From: an uncultured Bacteroidota bacterium
GTDB lineage: Bacteria > Bacteroidota > Bacteroidia > Chitinophagales > Chitinophagaceae
DNA length: 64,000 nt
Direction of reading: 5' to 3'
NCBI GenBank assembly: GCA_903824665.1
Contig: CAIJXT010000020.1
Span: 41,393-105,392 of the forward strand
This document shows, one piece after another, positions 37,001 through 45,870 of the stretch. Below the pieces are notes generated by a model. It made no database searches and was not told where the DNA came from. It worked only from the letters and a program-made list of their open reading frames with translations. Position numbers and translations under genes: made by a program. The first letter of the stretch is position 1. Each line of letters starts with the position of its first letter.

Positions 37001-37445
37001 AGTCCGAGGCCTTCTGAAAATCTTTCGTTTTATAGGAATACACATTGGCAATGTTCTTTAATGCTATCGCTTGCCCACGTTTATCGTTGATTTCTTCCGA
37101 GGCCTTCAGGCTCTTCAGGTATACATCAATTGCTTTCTGGTATTCCCGCTTATAACTGAGGCAGTTACCCAGTGTGTTCGAGAGTTTTGCAATTCCCCGC
37201 TTCCAGCCCAGTTTTGTTGCCAGGTCTACTCCCTGCTGACCGTAACTGATACCTTTGTCTACATTAATCCCAAAATAGGATGTCGACAAATTAAAGTACA
37301 TATTGCCCTTGTTGGTATCTTCTTTTGCTTTTGGCAACTCACGTACCAGCGAGTCCAAATACCGCTGTTGTGATTTCTGTGCATGCGACGAAACCGATGC
37401 AAAGAGGCATATCGTCAGGATGCATATGATGGAATTATGTTTCAT
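34098..37445 (-). CDS. TPR-containing hybrid histidine kinase with receiver and HPt
   Basis: The 1115-residue protein has a signal peptide (MKHNSIICILTICLFASVSS), about eight TPR repeats from residue 45 to 430, a Lys/Glu-rich coiled coil, and one transmembrane segment near 535-555 (VFYIICIGMFAAMSVVW). The cytoplasmic part then runs as HisKA (FLANMSHEIRTPMNAVSGM, phospho-acceptor His603), HATPase (NQVLINLGGNAIKFTERG; DTGIGIP; GTGLGLSISKQLVELHGG), receiver (DDNEYNRI; VVLMDVQMPVMNG, phospho-acceptor Asp896; YVPKPF) and a C-terminal HPt-like domain with RIHAFKPNML (candidate His1061). It is therefore a complete in-cis phosphorelay, with a TPR sensor facing the periplasm. The output regulator is not adjacent. 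A TAAGTTTG -7 box lies 35 bases upstream. Lineage-typical Bacteroidota TPR kinase. Confidence 0.93.
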   Translation of the reverse strand: MKHNSIICILTICLFASVSSHAQKSQQRYLDSLVRELPKAKEDTNKGNMYFNLSTSYFGINVDKGISYGQQGVDLATKLGWKRGIAKLSNTLGNCLSYKREYQKAIDVYLKSLKASEEINDKRGQAIALKNIANVYSYKTKDFQKASDYYMKCLKVSEELGDARESADIYAELGSLYHTRRDYAKATEYYKQSMGKGESLGDKKIVGENLGNISLVYKSQANYPQALDYALQSQKFYEAAGDKRGIASALYKAGLIYGIQKDNQKALDCFLRSLKLSEETGRKDLIADNLQNAADVYIMQGDYPKALQFSLRAYQLSGDQGDKSGVGVNLLNIGKCYHAIAENKSKTALPDTLTALPVPTRLQRAHYYLAKAIDVQKEAGDLGQLEETYEVLSKVQYLEGDKEGSKESFKQHNVYLESMYNQDKSNEVARKDMQYVFTKKQETLKQESQEKETAMQKEMMLSSLKHEYEMKQAAATSEKEREQLRYEEELKQKQISLEYERKQAGLEAQAAVAKAELEKTNALNAAKSAQAKKERVFYIICIGMFAAMSVVWYNRFKLMRENKKVLEEKNKQIAAEKETAELMRERAENSEKFKQMFLANMSHEIRTPMNAVSGMTEILLEKQPRPDQVSYLQAISKSSDVLLHIINDILDLSKIEAGKMELEAIDFSLSDTVKQVKDTLAHRADEKGLQLTIDIHKGLTDVVVGDPFRLNQVLINLGGNAIKFTERGGVQLELREEHRDDKSVSVRFSIIDTGIGIPADKINSLFGNFAQVNSSDTRKYGGTGLGLSISKQLVELHGGKIAIESVLGSGTTFYFIIKYPKGSTELLEQRIKQEKKADGSILNGLRILLADDNEYNRIVVNETLLLKADVQIDNVINGEEALHAARDNRYDVVLMDVQMPVMNGLDATIAIRKLQAPNKDVPIIALTASTLRNDIDKCIQSGMNSYVPKPFKAWQLINTIAELTGRKKDGVVVPGSVPPPKKGKEQQQAKEKEQKAEFVEMESAGGDTVTDAAYLHNFCEGDDKRIKKYIAMYLKGVAPFKEKLNEAREAKDMKEIALRIHAFKPNMLIMGMRSTGELGSKIEHMCNDNNEGVYASIDELLVHIDRSVKELEGRS

Positions 37446-37480
37446 GCTATGCCGAATGAGATTTGTTAAATTAGAACTAA

Positions 37481-37488
37481 CAAACTTA
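37481..37488 (-). promoter_or_regulatory. -7 promoter box for the hybrid kinase
   Basis: On the minus strand this reads TAAGTTTG, an exact TAnnTTTG match ending 35 bases before the ATG at 37445. No -33 box at proper spacing. Confidence 0.45.
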
Positions 37489-37639
37489 ATATTTTATTCG
37501 TTGGTTTTTCACATATTTTTGAATTAACAATAATAGCACCTATCCACTTGTTTGCCCATGGCACAGGTCTTTCACCAAACGTACAGAACTACGTCGGAAT
37601 AGCGTTTACAGACCGAATTCGGTACTTTTTCATCGCTTT
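37489..37639. other. divergent intergenic region, no gene seen
   Basis: This AT-rich stretch lies between the hybrid kinase and acyltransferase promoters. No reading frame, hairpin or repeat stands out in it. Confidence 0.5.
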
Positions 37640-37671
37640 ATTGTACAATCAGAAAACTAAATTTACCTTTG
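37640..37671 (+). promoter_or_regulatory. Bacteroidota-type promoter for the acyltransferase
   Basis: ATTG (37640-37643) and TACCTTTG (37664-37671) are separated by 20 bp; the -7 box is exact and the -33 box has one mismatch. The leader to the ATG at 37746 would be about 70 bases. Confidence 0.6.
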
Positions 37672-37745
37672 AAAAATAAAGCACCTACATATTCATCAGT
37701 TTTCAATATCTATTAATTTGTTGTTGCAGGTCATAAAATTGTTCA

Positions 37746-38762
37746 ATGTCCGAAAAAAAGAATTGGGTACAAGGTATTGATAGCATAAGGTTTTTTTTAG
37801 CATTAATTGTATTGCTTTCTCATTACCGAAACCCGTTTATTCTCCTTTTCAAAAACTCAGAAAACAAACTAGCACAGCTTTTCAGTGGCGCCATCAGTCA
37901 TTTGTTTTTGGGTGTTGGGGCAGTCATTGCGTTCTTTATTATCTCCGGCTTTGTGATTCATTACCCCAACAGGCACAAAGAGAAAATTAACGTCGTCAAT
38001 TTTCTCCTCCGTCGCTGGCTGCGAATCGGAATCCCCATGGTGGTTATCGGACTCATAGCCGGTTACTTTGGCTACTTCAATAACATTCCTGTCTGGAGTC
38101 TGTATTGCGAAATCATTTACTATACTATCTATCCACTCCTTTTTCGTTCACGTATCAGTTGGGGCAGGCAGTTCTGGATATCTTTTGTGCTCTCCTATGC
38201 AGTTATCATAGCACTAAATTTGGCCGAGATCAACTCATTCATCCATCAGGCCAATCTGGGATACAACATAAATTACTGGCAACTGGGTATTTCACTCACC
38301 TGGCTGGTAGGCCTGCCCTGCTGGCTGCTGGGTGTTTTGCTCGCAGAGCGTGCTGATCGTTTCAATTTCCAGGTAAGCACCCTCAAAATCTATGCATGCC
38401 GGGCTGGGGTTTTCCTGCTCAGCATGGCCATCTTTGCGCTGGCAACCCACTACTACCTTAGCTGCATACTATCGCTCAACATCTATGCTCTTGTTCTTTA
38501 CCTCTGGTTGAAGCAGGAAATTGTGTACTACCGTTCCCACCAACCATCGCGTGTTTTCGAGTACTTTGGCAAATTTTCCTATTCACTTTATTTGTGTCAC
38601 CAGTTGTGCCTCATTATCATCAGCACATTTCTTGTGTATAATGAATACACCTACCTGTTGTATATAGTCCTCTCTCTGGGAATATCTTATATAGCCTACC
38701 TGCTTGTTGAATACCCATCACACAAGCTTGCACAAAAGATCAATTATGCACCTGGCAGATGA
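37746..38762 (+). CDS. acyltransferase family 3 membrane protein
   Basis: This 338-residue protein has about ten hydrophobic segments and the acyltransferase-3 signature at the N-terminus: IDSIRFFLALIVLLSHYRNP with the essential His in LLSHY, and FFIISGFVIHYPNRHKEKIN. The central part reads SLYCEIIYYTIYPLLF, and the C-terminus ends with EYPSHKLAQKI. These enzymes move O-acetyl or similar groups onto extracellular glycans or lipids across the inner membrane. The acceptor is unknown. The gene stands between two kinase genes and has its own promoter; no polysaccharide cluster is adjacent. Confidence 0.88.
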   Translation: MSEKKNWVQGIDSIRFFLALIVLLSHYRNPFILLFKNSENKLAQLFSGAISHLFLGVGAVIAFFIISGFVIHYPNRHKEKINVVNFLLRRWLRIGIPMVVIGLIAGYFGYFNNIPVWSLYCEIIYYTIYPLLFRSRISWGRQFWISFVLSYAVIIALNLAEINSFIHQANLGYNINYWQLGISLTWLVGLPCWLLGVLLAERADRFNFQVSTLKIYACRAGVFLLSMAIFALATHYYLSCILSLNIYALVLYLWLKQEIVYYRSHQPSRVFEYFGKFSYSLYLCHQLCLIIISTFLVYNEYTYLLYIVLSLGISYIAYLLVEYPSHKLAQKINYAPGR

Positions 38763-38780
38763 TACGTATGTCACCTGCGC

Positions 38781-40841
38781 TTACACCTCATCGCTTGCCG
38801 GAAAAACAAGATGAAATACAGAGCCTTTTTGCTCCTCGCTTTCAAACCATATATCACCGTTATGTGCCCTTGCTATTTGTAGTGATATAGAAAGCCCAAG
38901 CCCATGTGGTACCTCCCCCGATGTTCCGGGCAATTTCACATCTGTGAACATATCAAACACATGCGGCTTATTCTTCTCGGGGATACCAACACCAGTGTCC
39001 TTCACCGCTATATGTACTTCATCTCCCCGTTGCTCAAGCTTGATCTCAATCACGGAATTCTCAAAACTGAATTTGATTGCGTTGGCAAGAATATTGTTAA
39101 TCACCCGCCGCATCTTGTCTTTGTATATGTAGGCAAAAACGGGCTCAGACGGGTAGCTGGCTATTATCTGCTGTTTCTTGGCAAGTGCTCTGAAATGGAG
39201 CAACTCCACCGACTTGGAAATGAGCAGATTGATCTCCGTGCGCTCCTTCACCATTTTCGATTCATCAATCTCTTCCGATGCTTCCAGAATATCGCGGCTC
39301 AGGTTAAGTGAGTTATTGCTTGCTTCCCTTATCAGATGTATCACCTCCAACTGGTCCTCCGAATACCCTTCTGTATCGTGTAGCAATATATCTGTCAGTG
39401 ATACGATTGCGGCTATCGGATTCATTACATCATGGGCTACCGATTTCAGTATTCGGGTTTTATCTTTTTCTTTCTGACGCAGCCCCTCCAGTGCTACTTC
39501 CAGTTGCTCCTTCTGCTCATTTACCTTGTTGTTCAGTGCTGTGAGCAGCCTTATGTTCTTTTGCGACCGCTGTGCATTTCGCCATACGAGCACTATAATA
39601 GCGATAGCCATCAATGCCAGAATTGCAAGGACGATCAGATAGATTTTTTGCTGCCTCTTATCTTTGGTCAGCAGGTTTATCCTGTATTGCTTTTCCAGAT
39701 CATTTACACGCATATCCAGATCCGACTCCATCACCCCCCGGTTCGACAAGATGAAATCTTCGTTCATCAAAGTGTATGCCCGCAGATGACGATATGCTTT
39801 CAGCGAATCGCCGCTGATTTCGCAATATTGCCACATCAGCCTGTTCCACTTCATCTCAATGTTCTTATCCGGCAAGCTATCCAGTTCCGATTTGATATTG
39901 AACAATACCTGCTGGGCATTCTGTATATCTTTTGTTCTGAAGTACAGTTCCGCCAGCTTTACCTGATCAATCATCGCATCCGAATTCGTATACCCCTTCT
40001 GCAAATTGATCCGGATACTATGTTCATACAATATTTTGGCAGAGTCCAGTTTACCCAGGTGCACATATACCTCCGCCATATTTCCATATACTACCGCCTT
40101 GGGAGCCTCATATACACTGCTCAGTTTGTTTGCATGTTTACCTGTTTGCTCATTCAGGTAGGTGAGTGCCTTTTTGTAGTAAAACAGTGCGCTGTCATAC
40201 TTGTCCAGCGCGTTATAGCACAATCCGATATTATCGAGCAATTCCTGTTTGAAGTAAAACAAATTGAAATCTTCATTACAGGGCAGCGACTGTTCATAGG
40301 CTTCTTTGAATCGCGCTGCAGATTGCTGGTAACGCTGCTGCCTGTACAACGTCATGGCCAACCTGTAAGTATAGGTGCGCAGCGAGCAGTAATCCTTGTT
40401 GTCTATCGCCATCTTCTGCGCTATATGGTAGTAATGGTACGCATCACTATACATCCCCATTGCAAACAGAGCGTCGGCCTTGATGTTATAAGCCACAATC
40501 TTCCACGACCTCGTATTTTGACTATCTTCAGCCTCGTCCAGCACCTGTAGCATGCTATCGGCAATTCCTATAGATTTGTCGTGCTGCTTATCATGGTTAA
40601 AAACAATATTGCAGTAAGTAAAGTAGTGTATTCTGTCAGAAACAGTCAGATTCGGAAAACTACTGTGTGCATCGCGCACCATTGCCATCGCGCTATCCCT
40701 GTAACCGGCATCGGCAAGTCTATCGGCCGCAACAAACACACTGTCAAATGCAGGTGTTGTGTTGGTTGTTTCTTTACGCTGTTCTGTACAAGAGAAAAAC
40801 AGCAAAAAAGACAAAACAGTTAATGTGATCCGGATCAACAA
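38781..40841 (-). CDS. TPR-containing sensor histidine kinase, lipoprotein-type leader
   Basis: The 686-residue product begins with a lipobox-like leader (TVLSFLLFFSCTEQ, Cys18). TPR-type repeats fill about residues 40-370 (for example DNIGLCYNALDKYDSALFYY), then a transmembrane segment near 402-424 (LIVLAILALMAIAIIVLVW) and a coiled coil. HisKA reads ILKSVAHDVMNPIAAIVSLT with phospho-acceptor His470; HATPase has NNILANAIKFS, VKDTGVGIPEKNKP and GLGLSISLQIARAHNG. There is no receiver or HPt, so a separate regulator must be used; none lies nearby. Compared with the hybrid kinase at 34098-37445 it shares the TPR-TM-HK plan but is a different branch. A lipidated kinase would be unusual, so the Cys may be incidental. 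Confidence 0.9.
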   Translation of the reverse strand: MLIRITLTVLSFLLFFSCTEQRKETTNTTPAFDSVFVAADRLADAGYRDSAMAMVRDAHSSFPNLTVSDRIHYFTYCNIVFNHDKQHDKSIGIADSMLQVLDEAEDSQNTRSWKIVAYNIKADALFAMGMYSDAYHYYHIAQKMAIDNKDYCSLRTYTYRLAMTLYRQQRYQQSAARFKEAYEQSLPCNEDFNLFYFKQELLDNIGLCYNALDKYDSALFYYKKALTYLNEQTGKHANKLSSVYEAPKAVVYGNMAEVYVHLGKLDSAKILYEHSIRINLQKGYTNSDAMIDQVKLAELYFRTKDIQNAQQVLFNIKSELDSLPDKNIEMKWNRLMWQYCEISGDSLKAYRHLRAYTLMNEDFILSNRGVMESDLDMRVNDLEKQYRINLLTKDKRQQKIYLIVLAILALMAIAIIVLVWRNAQRSQKNIRLLTALNNKVNEQKEQLEVALEGLRQKEKDKTRILKSVAHDVMNPIAAIVSLTDILLHDTEGYSEDQLEVIHLIREASNNSLNLSRDILEASEEIDESKMVKERTEINLLISKSVELLHFRALAKKQQIIASYPSEPVFAYIYKDKMRRVINNILANAIKFSFENSVIEIKLEQRGDEVHIAVKDTGVGIPEKNKPHVFDMFTDVKLPGTSGEVPHGLGLSISLQIARAHNGDIWFESEEQKGSVFHLVFPASDEV

Positions 40842-40942
40842 TTTTCTGGATATAATATTACAGTGTGAATATATACCTTAAAAATAGCAAATTCAAAATG
40901 TCTGATAAATGCTGTGGTGAATGATTTCCTAATAACCCCTTT

Positions 40943-42850
40943 TTAACGTTTCACCATTATCTCTACCCGCCGGTTCTTATACCGCCCTTCTTCCGTCTCA
41001 TTGTCTGCAAGGGCATTGGACTCGCCCCACCCTTTTGCCGACACCGCCGACTCTTCAATGCCGTAAGACACCACTTCCCGCGCCACCACGGTTGCACGCC
41101 GGTACGATAGTGTTTCATTAATCATTGGCGTACCGGTATTGTCGGTATAGGCGTTCACGTACACCACTATCTCTTTCTCCTCTAGCCAGGGTGTTATTGC
41201 TGCCTGCAGCGCGGACTTGTCTGCTGCCGACAGTTCTGTGATATTCACATCATAGTGGATGCTTGCGATAATGCTGTCTTTAATTGGCTTCAGCGGATTG
41301 TAATCCAGTGTCAGCATCGCGATGTTGAGTGTAACCGGAGTGCTCACCGAATCCTTCCTGAAAAGTACGGTATCAGATACAGGCTGATAACCCATCCTCG
41401 ATGTATGTATCGCATATTTCCGGTCGGGCTGCAGGGTGATCACATATGTAGCATCGCCCCTGTTACTCCGCAGTTCATACAACGTATCTCCTGTTGCTGC
41501 ATTTACAATAAGCATAGCAGCCGAGTTGAGCCTTTCCCCTGATATGCTGTCAAAAACATATCCCTGCAAATAACTCATGGGTGCCGGCCCAACCACCGCC
41601 GGCAGTTCACTTTGGTAAATATCATAATTACCTGCCGGGCCCTGCCTGTCAGAAGCAAAATACAGTGTCTTCCCGTCCAGCGATACAAACTCGCTCTTCT
41701 CGTCATGTGCAGTATTGATCGGATAGCCCAGATTCTCCGCACGGCTCCAGCTATTGTTTGCTTTGCGCCTGCTTACAAACAAGTCTGTACCGCCAAGACC
41801 GGGCCACCAGTCGCTTGCAAAAAACAGCGTCTTATTGTCTGCCGATATATACGGTGTGGTTTCATTGCCCGGCGTGTTTACCATGGGACCAGCATTTACC
41901 GGCAACTGCCACAGTCCGTCTTCAAACACCGAATACCAGATATCATAACCACCCCGGCCACCATCCCGGTCACTTACAAAATAGAGTTCCCTGTTGTCAG
42001 GAGACAACGATGGCATACCCTCATAAAAAGTGGTGTTGATAGTATGCCCGAAGGGCTGCGCTACAGTCCAGTCTGTATCCTGTTTTGCACGGTACGCCAT
42101 AAAAAGATCACAGCCACCCTCTGCCCAGCCATTTTCGCTCCTGTTCTCACTACGGCTAAAAAAAAGGTAGTGGCCGTCGGCCGACACAAATTGGGAAGAC
42201 TCCTGATCGGGTGTATTAGGTGGATCGCCCATATTGCGGGCCGCAAACCACCCACCGCACGAGTCAGCCCTTGCCAGGTACAGATCTTCGTCCATATTAT
42301 TCATACGGCGGGTAAAATACAGATACTGCGTATCCACCGCCATAGATGGGAAAAGCTCGGGATACTCGCTGTTGACCCGCAATCCCAGATTGGCCGGCAT
42401 CACACCCCACCCTCTGATGATCGCTGACCTTACAAACATAGCCTGCTGCCGCAGAAAATTCCAGTCTGCACTATCCCGGATGGTAGCAAAATTACTAATC
42501 AGCTGCAATGCTTCATCAGCATTGCCCGCATAGATCAGACTCTTTGCCAGCGGCTTGGCAAACCTCAGTTTGCCATTATTACTTTTTACCGACCCTTTCT
42601 TAAACGTCTCCGCTGCCTTCACAAATTCATGCCCCTCAAAGTACCATTGACCCAGTATGCTATACGGATCGGCTGTAGCCGGATCATTTACAATAGCCAG
42701 TTCCATGTTACGGCACGCATCTGTATACTTCTTCGCTGCTTTCAGGTGTAATGCCTCATTAAAATAAAAGGCAGCCTTCTTCTCAGACTGTGCATCAGCC
42801 GGAAAAACATACAACAAGCCGAATAATAATAAGAATAAAGTCAGCCGCAT
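40943..42850 (-). CDS. PorE-like protein: TPR, PD40 propeller, regulatory-like and OmpA domains
   Basis: The 635-residue protein has a signal peptide ending FPADAQ, then TPR-like helices (residues 25-120, KKAAFYFNEALHLKAAKKYT), a WD40-like PD40 propeller of about five blades (YPELFPSMAVDTQYLYFTRR; YEGMPSLSPDNRELYFVSDR; GYDIWYSVFEDG), a CarboxypepD_reg-like domain (YVFDSISGERLNSAAMLIVN) and an OmpA C-terminal domain that should bind peptidoglycan (VNAYTDNTGTPMINETLSYR; GWGESNALADNETEEGR, NRRVEIMVKR). This four-part architecture is that of PorE of the T9SS (PG1058 type) and its paralogues, which link outer-membrane complexes to the cell wall. The role in T9SS is inferred; related proteins may serve other systems. 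Confidence 0.85.
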   Translation of the reverse strand: MRLTLFLLLFGLLYVFPADAQSEKKAAFYFNEALHLKAAKKYTDACRNMELAIVNDPATADPYSILGQWYFEGHEFVKAAETFKKGSVKSNNGKLRFAKPLAKSLIYAGNADEALQLISNFATIRDSADWNFLRQQAMFVRSAIIRGWGVMPANLGLRVNSEYPELFPSMAVDTQYLYFTRRMNNMDEDLYLARADSCGGWFAARNMGDPPNTPDQESSQFVSADGHYLFFSRSENRSENGWAEGGCDLFMAYRAKQDTDWTVAQPFGHTINTTFYEGMPSLSPDNRELYFVSDRDGGRGGYDIWYSVFEDGLWQLPVNAGPMVNTPGNETTPYISADNKTLFFASDWWPGLGGTDLFVSRRKANNSWSRAENLGYPINTAHDEKSEFVSLDGKTLYFASDRQGPAGNYDIYQSELPAVVGPAPMSYLQGYVFDSISGERLNSAAMLIVNAATGDTLYELRSNRGDATYVITLQPDRKYAIHTSRMGYQPVSDTVLFRKDSVSTPVTLNIAMLTLDYNPLKPIKDSIIASIHYDVNITELSAADKSALQAAITPWLEEKEIVVYVNAYTDNTGTPMINETLSYRRATVVAREVVSYGIEESAVSAKGWGESNALADNETEEGRYKNRRVEIMVKR

Positions 42851-42985
42851 GGGTGTGTAAAATACAGCAAAAATGCTACCTGTGTTATAGTATTGCGCTA
42901 AATCCCGAACTTCGCCCGAACATTTTAAGCCAACTTCTCAGACCGCCCAGTTCATTTATCGTCTACATCTTTACCATTTTAGTCT

Positions 42986-44257
42986 ATGACCACACTCGTT
43001 GTTTGCCCCAATTGCAATACCCAGTTCGAACCGACAGCCGCAATAGCCCAATCTGTAAAAGATGAGCTCACCAGAGAGTACAACCAGAAGTGGGTAGTAC
43101 TTCAAAAAGAAAACGAAGACCGGGCAAGGCAGAAAGACGAACAATTCCGCCAGAAAGAACTGTTGCTGCAAAAACAGCAGGCCGACCTTGCTCAGAAACT
43201 CGAAGAAGACAAAAAAATAATAGAAACCACACTGCGAAAAGAACTGCAACAAAAGGTAGGTGCCGACTTTGAGAATAAGCTGCGCCTGCTGGAGGAAGCC
43301 AATAAAACAAACGAAGCAAAACTCGCAGATGCCCGGCAAAAAGAAATGGAGTTCATCAGCCGCATGCAAGAGCTCAAGACCCGCGAACAGGAGATGGAGC
43401 TGGAAATGAAACGCAAAATGATGGAAGAGCGATCACGGCTGGAGGAACAGATAAAAAAAGGCGAAGAAGAAAAGAACAAACTCAATATCACAGAGTTTGA
43501 AATGAAGCTGAAAGAACGCGACAAACAACTCGAAGACCAGAAACGGCTGATCGAAGAAATGAAGCGAAAATCAGAACAGGGCTCTATGCAGCTGCAGGGC
43601 GAAGTGCAGGAACTGGCACTGGAAGAACTGCTGCGCAATGCATTCCCCTTCGATCTGATAAATGAAGTAGGCAAGGGTAAACGTGGCGCGGACTGTATCC
43701 TCACTGTTCGCAACAACTACGGACAGGAGTGCGGCAAAATCATCTTCGAAAGCAAACGCACAAAAGACTTCGGAAAAGACTGGACCGAAAAACTTAAAGC
43801 CGACATGCGCATACAGGGTGCCGACCTGGGAGTACTGGTCACCACTGCGCTGCCCGAGGGCATATCAGCATTCGGCAAGCGCGACGATATCTGGATTTGT
43901 ACCTTTGGCGAGGTAAGCGCGCTCGTTCACATACTCAGGGATCTGCTCATCAAAGTACACGTTGCGTCAAAAAGCAACGAAAACAAAGGCGACAAAATGG
44001 CTCTACTCTACAATTACCTCACCAGCACCGAGTTTGCACAGCAATGGAAAGCGATCAGCGAAGGCTTCGGCAGCATGAAAGCATCTATTCAGCGGGAGCG
44101 CGAGCAAATGGAAAAGCTCTGGAAAGCCCGCGAGAAACAACTGGAAAAAGTACTGCTCAATGCCGCCCATATCCGTGGCTCAATAGAAGGTATCGCCGGC
44201 ATGGATGTAGACCTCAACCTCACCCCGGGCGATGGTAGCGGATACCTGCTGGAGTAG
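42986..44257 (+). CDS. DUF2130 coiled-coil protein
   Basis: The 423-residue protein starts MTTLVVCPNCNTQFEPTAAI, a single CxxC rather than a complete zinc ribbon. It continues as a highly charged coiled coil from about residue 30 to 205 and then the DUF2130 domain (QELALEELLRNAFPFDLINE; VGKGKRGADCILTVRNNYG; GKIIFESKRTKDFGKDWTEK; LVTTALPEGISAFGKRDDIW). The latter has features of a PD-(D/E)XK nuclease fold: D in GADCI and E-x-K in FESKRT. The family is widespread and uncharacterised. A nuclease-like function is inference. The gene is alone between two minus-strand genes. Confidence 0.85.
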   Translation: MTTLVVCPNCNTQFEPTAAIAQSVKDELTREYNQKWVVLQKENEDRARQKDEQFRQKELLLQKQQADLAQKLEEDKKIIETTLRKELQQKVGADFENKLRLLEEANKTNEAKLADARQKEMEFISRMQELKTREQEMELEMKRKMMEERSRLEEQIKKGEEEKNKLNITEFEMKLKERDKQLEDQKRLIEEMKRKSEQGSMQLQGEVQELALEELLRNAFPFDLINEVGKGKRGADCILTVRNNYGQECGKIIFESKRTKDFGKDWTEKLKADMRIQGADLGVLVTTALPEGISAFGKRDDIWICTFGEVSALVHILRDLLIKVHVASKSNENKGDKMALLYNYLTSTEFAQQWKAISEGFGSMKASIQREREQMEKLWKAREKQLEKVLLNAAHIRGSIEGIAGMDVDLNLTPGDGSGYLLE

Positions 44258-44266
44258 TACCTGCCA

Positions 44267-45787
44267 TTAGTCGTAATACCTTACTTTGGTCTTAACATTG
44301 ATAAAGCACTTGTCGTCGTAGTCATAAAACAGAGTTGGTGTGTACTGCGATACATAGCCAGCAGTACTGAACGTATGCAGGATACGCCCCCGTGTATCAA
44401 ACAGATAACGTTTTCCGCCCGATGTTGCTGTTGCAAGTCCGTCGCCAAACCAGATGCTGTTGTCCAGGTCAAATTTCATTGGGATAATCTGTTTGCCCTT
44501 CTTATCCAGCATTACCCATTTGTCTGATGGCAGCAGTGCTATGATATGGTCGTTTACGAATGGCCCTCCACCGGTCTGCCCTACGCCTTCTGCCCATTTA
44601 TACACGGGTGGTATCACCCAGTCACCGCTGCGGTTAATGAAACCCATTTGCTCGCCCTTGTATGCTGCTGCCATACCCTCATAAAATGGTTCTGCGCGGG
44701 TAAACTTAAATGGGATCACCATGACCCCATTGGTATCGGCATATCCATACACGGTATCTTTTGCCACAGGGATCAACCCTTCGTGAAACCCATCGAGCGC
44801 AAGCAACTCCTTGGCAGAAAGATAGCTGGGAAAAGCATAAACCGCCGGCAGCACCAGACGCCCGGTGGTATTGATCATACCCCACTTGCCATTTTGCCTT
44901 ACCCATGCCCGCCCATGCTCAAAACCATACGCCTTCTCAAACTGAAACGGTATCACCACCCGTCCTGATTTGTCTATGTAGCCCGCCCGCTCGTTTTGCA
45001 CCACCACAGCCAGACCCTCATAAAATCCGTCGTACCTGTAGTTTTCATAGGTACTTTCATTATATCGTTCACCTCTGGCTATACGGTCCGGCGTCTCTTT
45101 GTCATACTTCGGCGCAATCACCACCTTGCCTGTGGTATCTATAAACCCGTACTTGCCATCCTTCATCACCATCATCAGCCCATCGTGCTGCGGATAGATG
45201 TATCCATAGGGTTCGGTCATCCTGCGTTGGTCTGGCAGGTGCATCAGGCTGTAACCCGCTTTATCTTCATACACTGCAATGACATCCTTCGAAAGAAACG
45301 ATATCGACCCGTACGCTGGCGTCAGCACTTCTCTGAAGGTCCTGTCCATTAGACCCACTTTCACAAAACCGCTGGTAATGGTCATGTACCCATAGCTATT
45401 AAACCGGACGATGCTATTGTAAGGCTTCGTCACAGCCTTGCCATACTCATCAAACAGCTGCTGCGTGTACGAATTAGTGTGGGTGACATAATGGGTACCA
45501 TCATTGATGATACCGGTATAGCTGTTGCTCTGATAGATGATTTCACCTCGCCTATTGATCACACAATAGTCGCTGTCTGCCTTTGCCATAGCCAAAGCGC
45601 CTTCGAACATTGCTGCCTCTCTGAACTTTGGTGCGATCACCACCTGCTTGTTCCGGTCACAGTACCCCCATTTGTCGCCCTTCCGGTAAGGAATCAACGA
45701 TGTATCATACCGCTGCGCATACCCGTCAGCACCGTACCCGGCTATCAAAACAGCCACCAGTAATAGCTTCATGTTCATTATCGTCAT
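44267..45787 (-). CDS. secreted WG-repeat protein
   Basis: The 506-residue protein has a signal peptide (MNMKLLLVAVLIAGYGADGY, in which two inner Met codons could be the start). The rest is about ten WG repeats of roughly 40-55 residues, each with a KWGYCDRNKQVVIAPKFREA-like unit: G-W/Y/F-x-D/N-x-x-G-x-x-V/I-I-P. The repeats are predicted to make a beta-rich solenoid. WG-repeat proteins are common in Bacteroidota and have no known function. It is the last gene on the minus strand before the copper-protein operon, separated by 83 bp, so it is probably transcribed separately or by read-through from the operon. Confidence 0.85.
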   Translation of the reverse strand: MTIMNMKLLLVAVLIAGYGADGYAQRYDTSLIPYRKGDKWGYCDRNKQVVIAPKFREAAMFEGALAMAKADSDYCVINRRGEIIYQSNSYTGIINDGTHYVTHTNSYTQQLFDEYGKAVTKPYNSIVRFNSYGYMTITSGFVKVGLMDRTFREVLTPAYGSISFLSKDVIAVYEDKAGYSLMHLPDQRRMTEPYGYIYPQHDGLMMVMKDGKYGFIDTTGKVVIAPKYDKETPDRIARGERYNESTYENYRYDGFYEGLAVVVQNERAGYIDKSGRVVIPFQFEKAYGFEHGRAWVRQNGKWGMINTTGRLVLPAVYAFPSYLSAKELLALDGFHEGLIPVAKDTVYGYADTNGVMVIPFKFTRAEPFYEGMAAAYKGEQMGFINRSGDWVIPPVYKWAEGVGQTGGGPFVNDHIIALLPSDKWVMLDKKGKQIIPMKFDLDNSIWFGDGLATATSGGKRYLFDTRGRILHTFSTAGYVSQYTPTLFYDYDDKCFINVKTKVRYYD

Positions 45788-45870
45788 GGATTCAAATTAT
45801 CTTAGAGAAACACACAGTATTTGTCAGAAAAAACACCACCTGCCAATCAGAAACCGGCAGGCTGACACGT

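Noticed and set aside
39432..40550. A 372-codon open frame on the plus strand
   Set aside because: Antisense to the TPR histidine kinase, with no recognisable domain.
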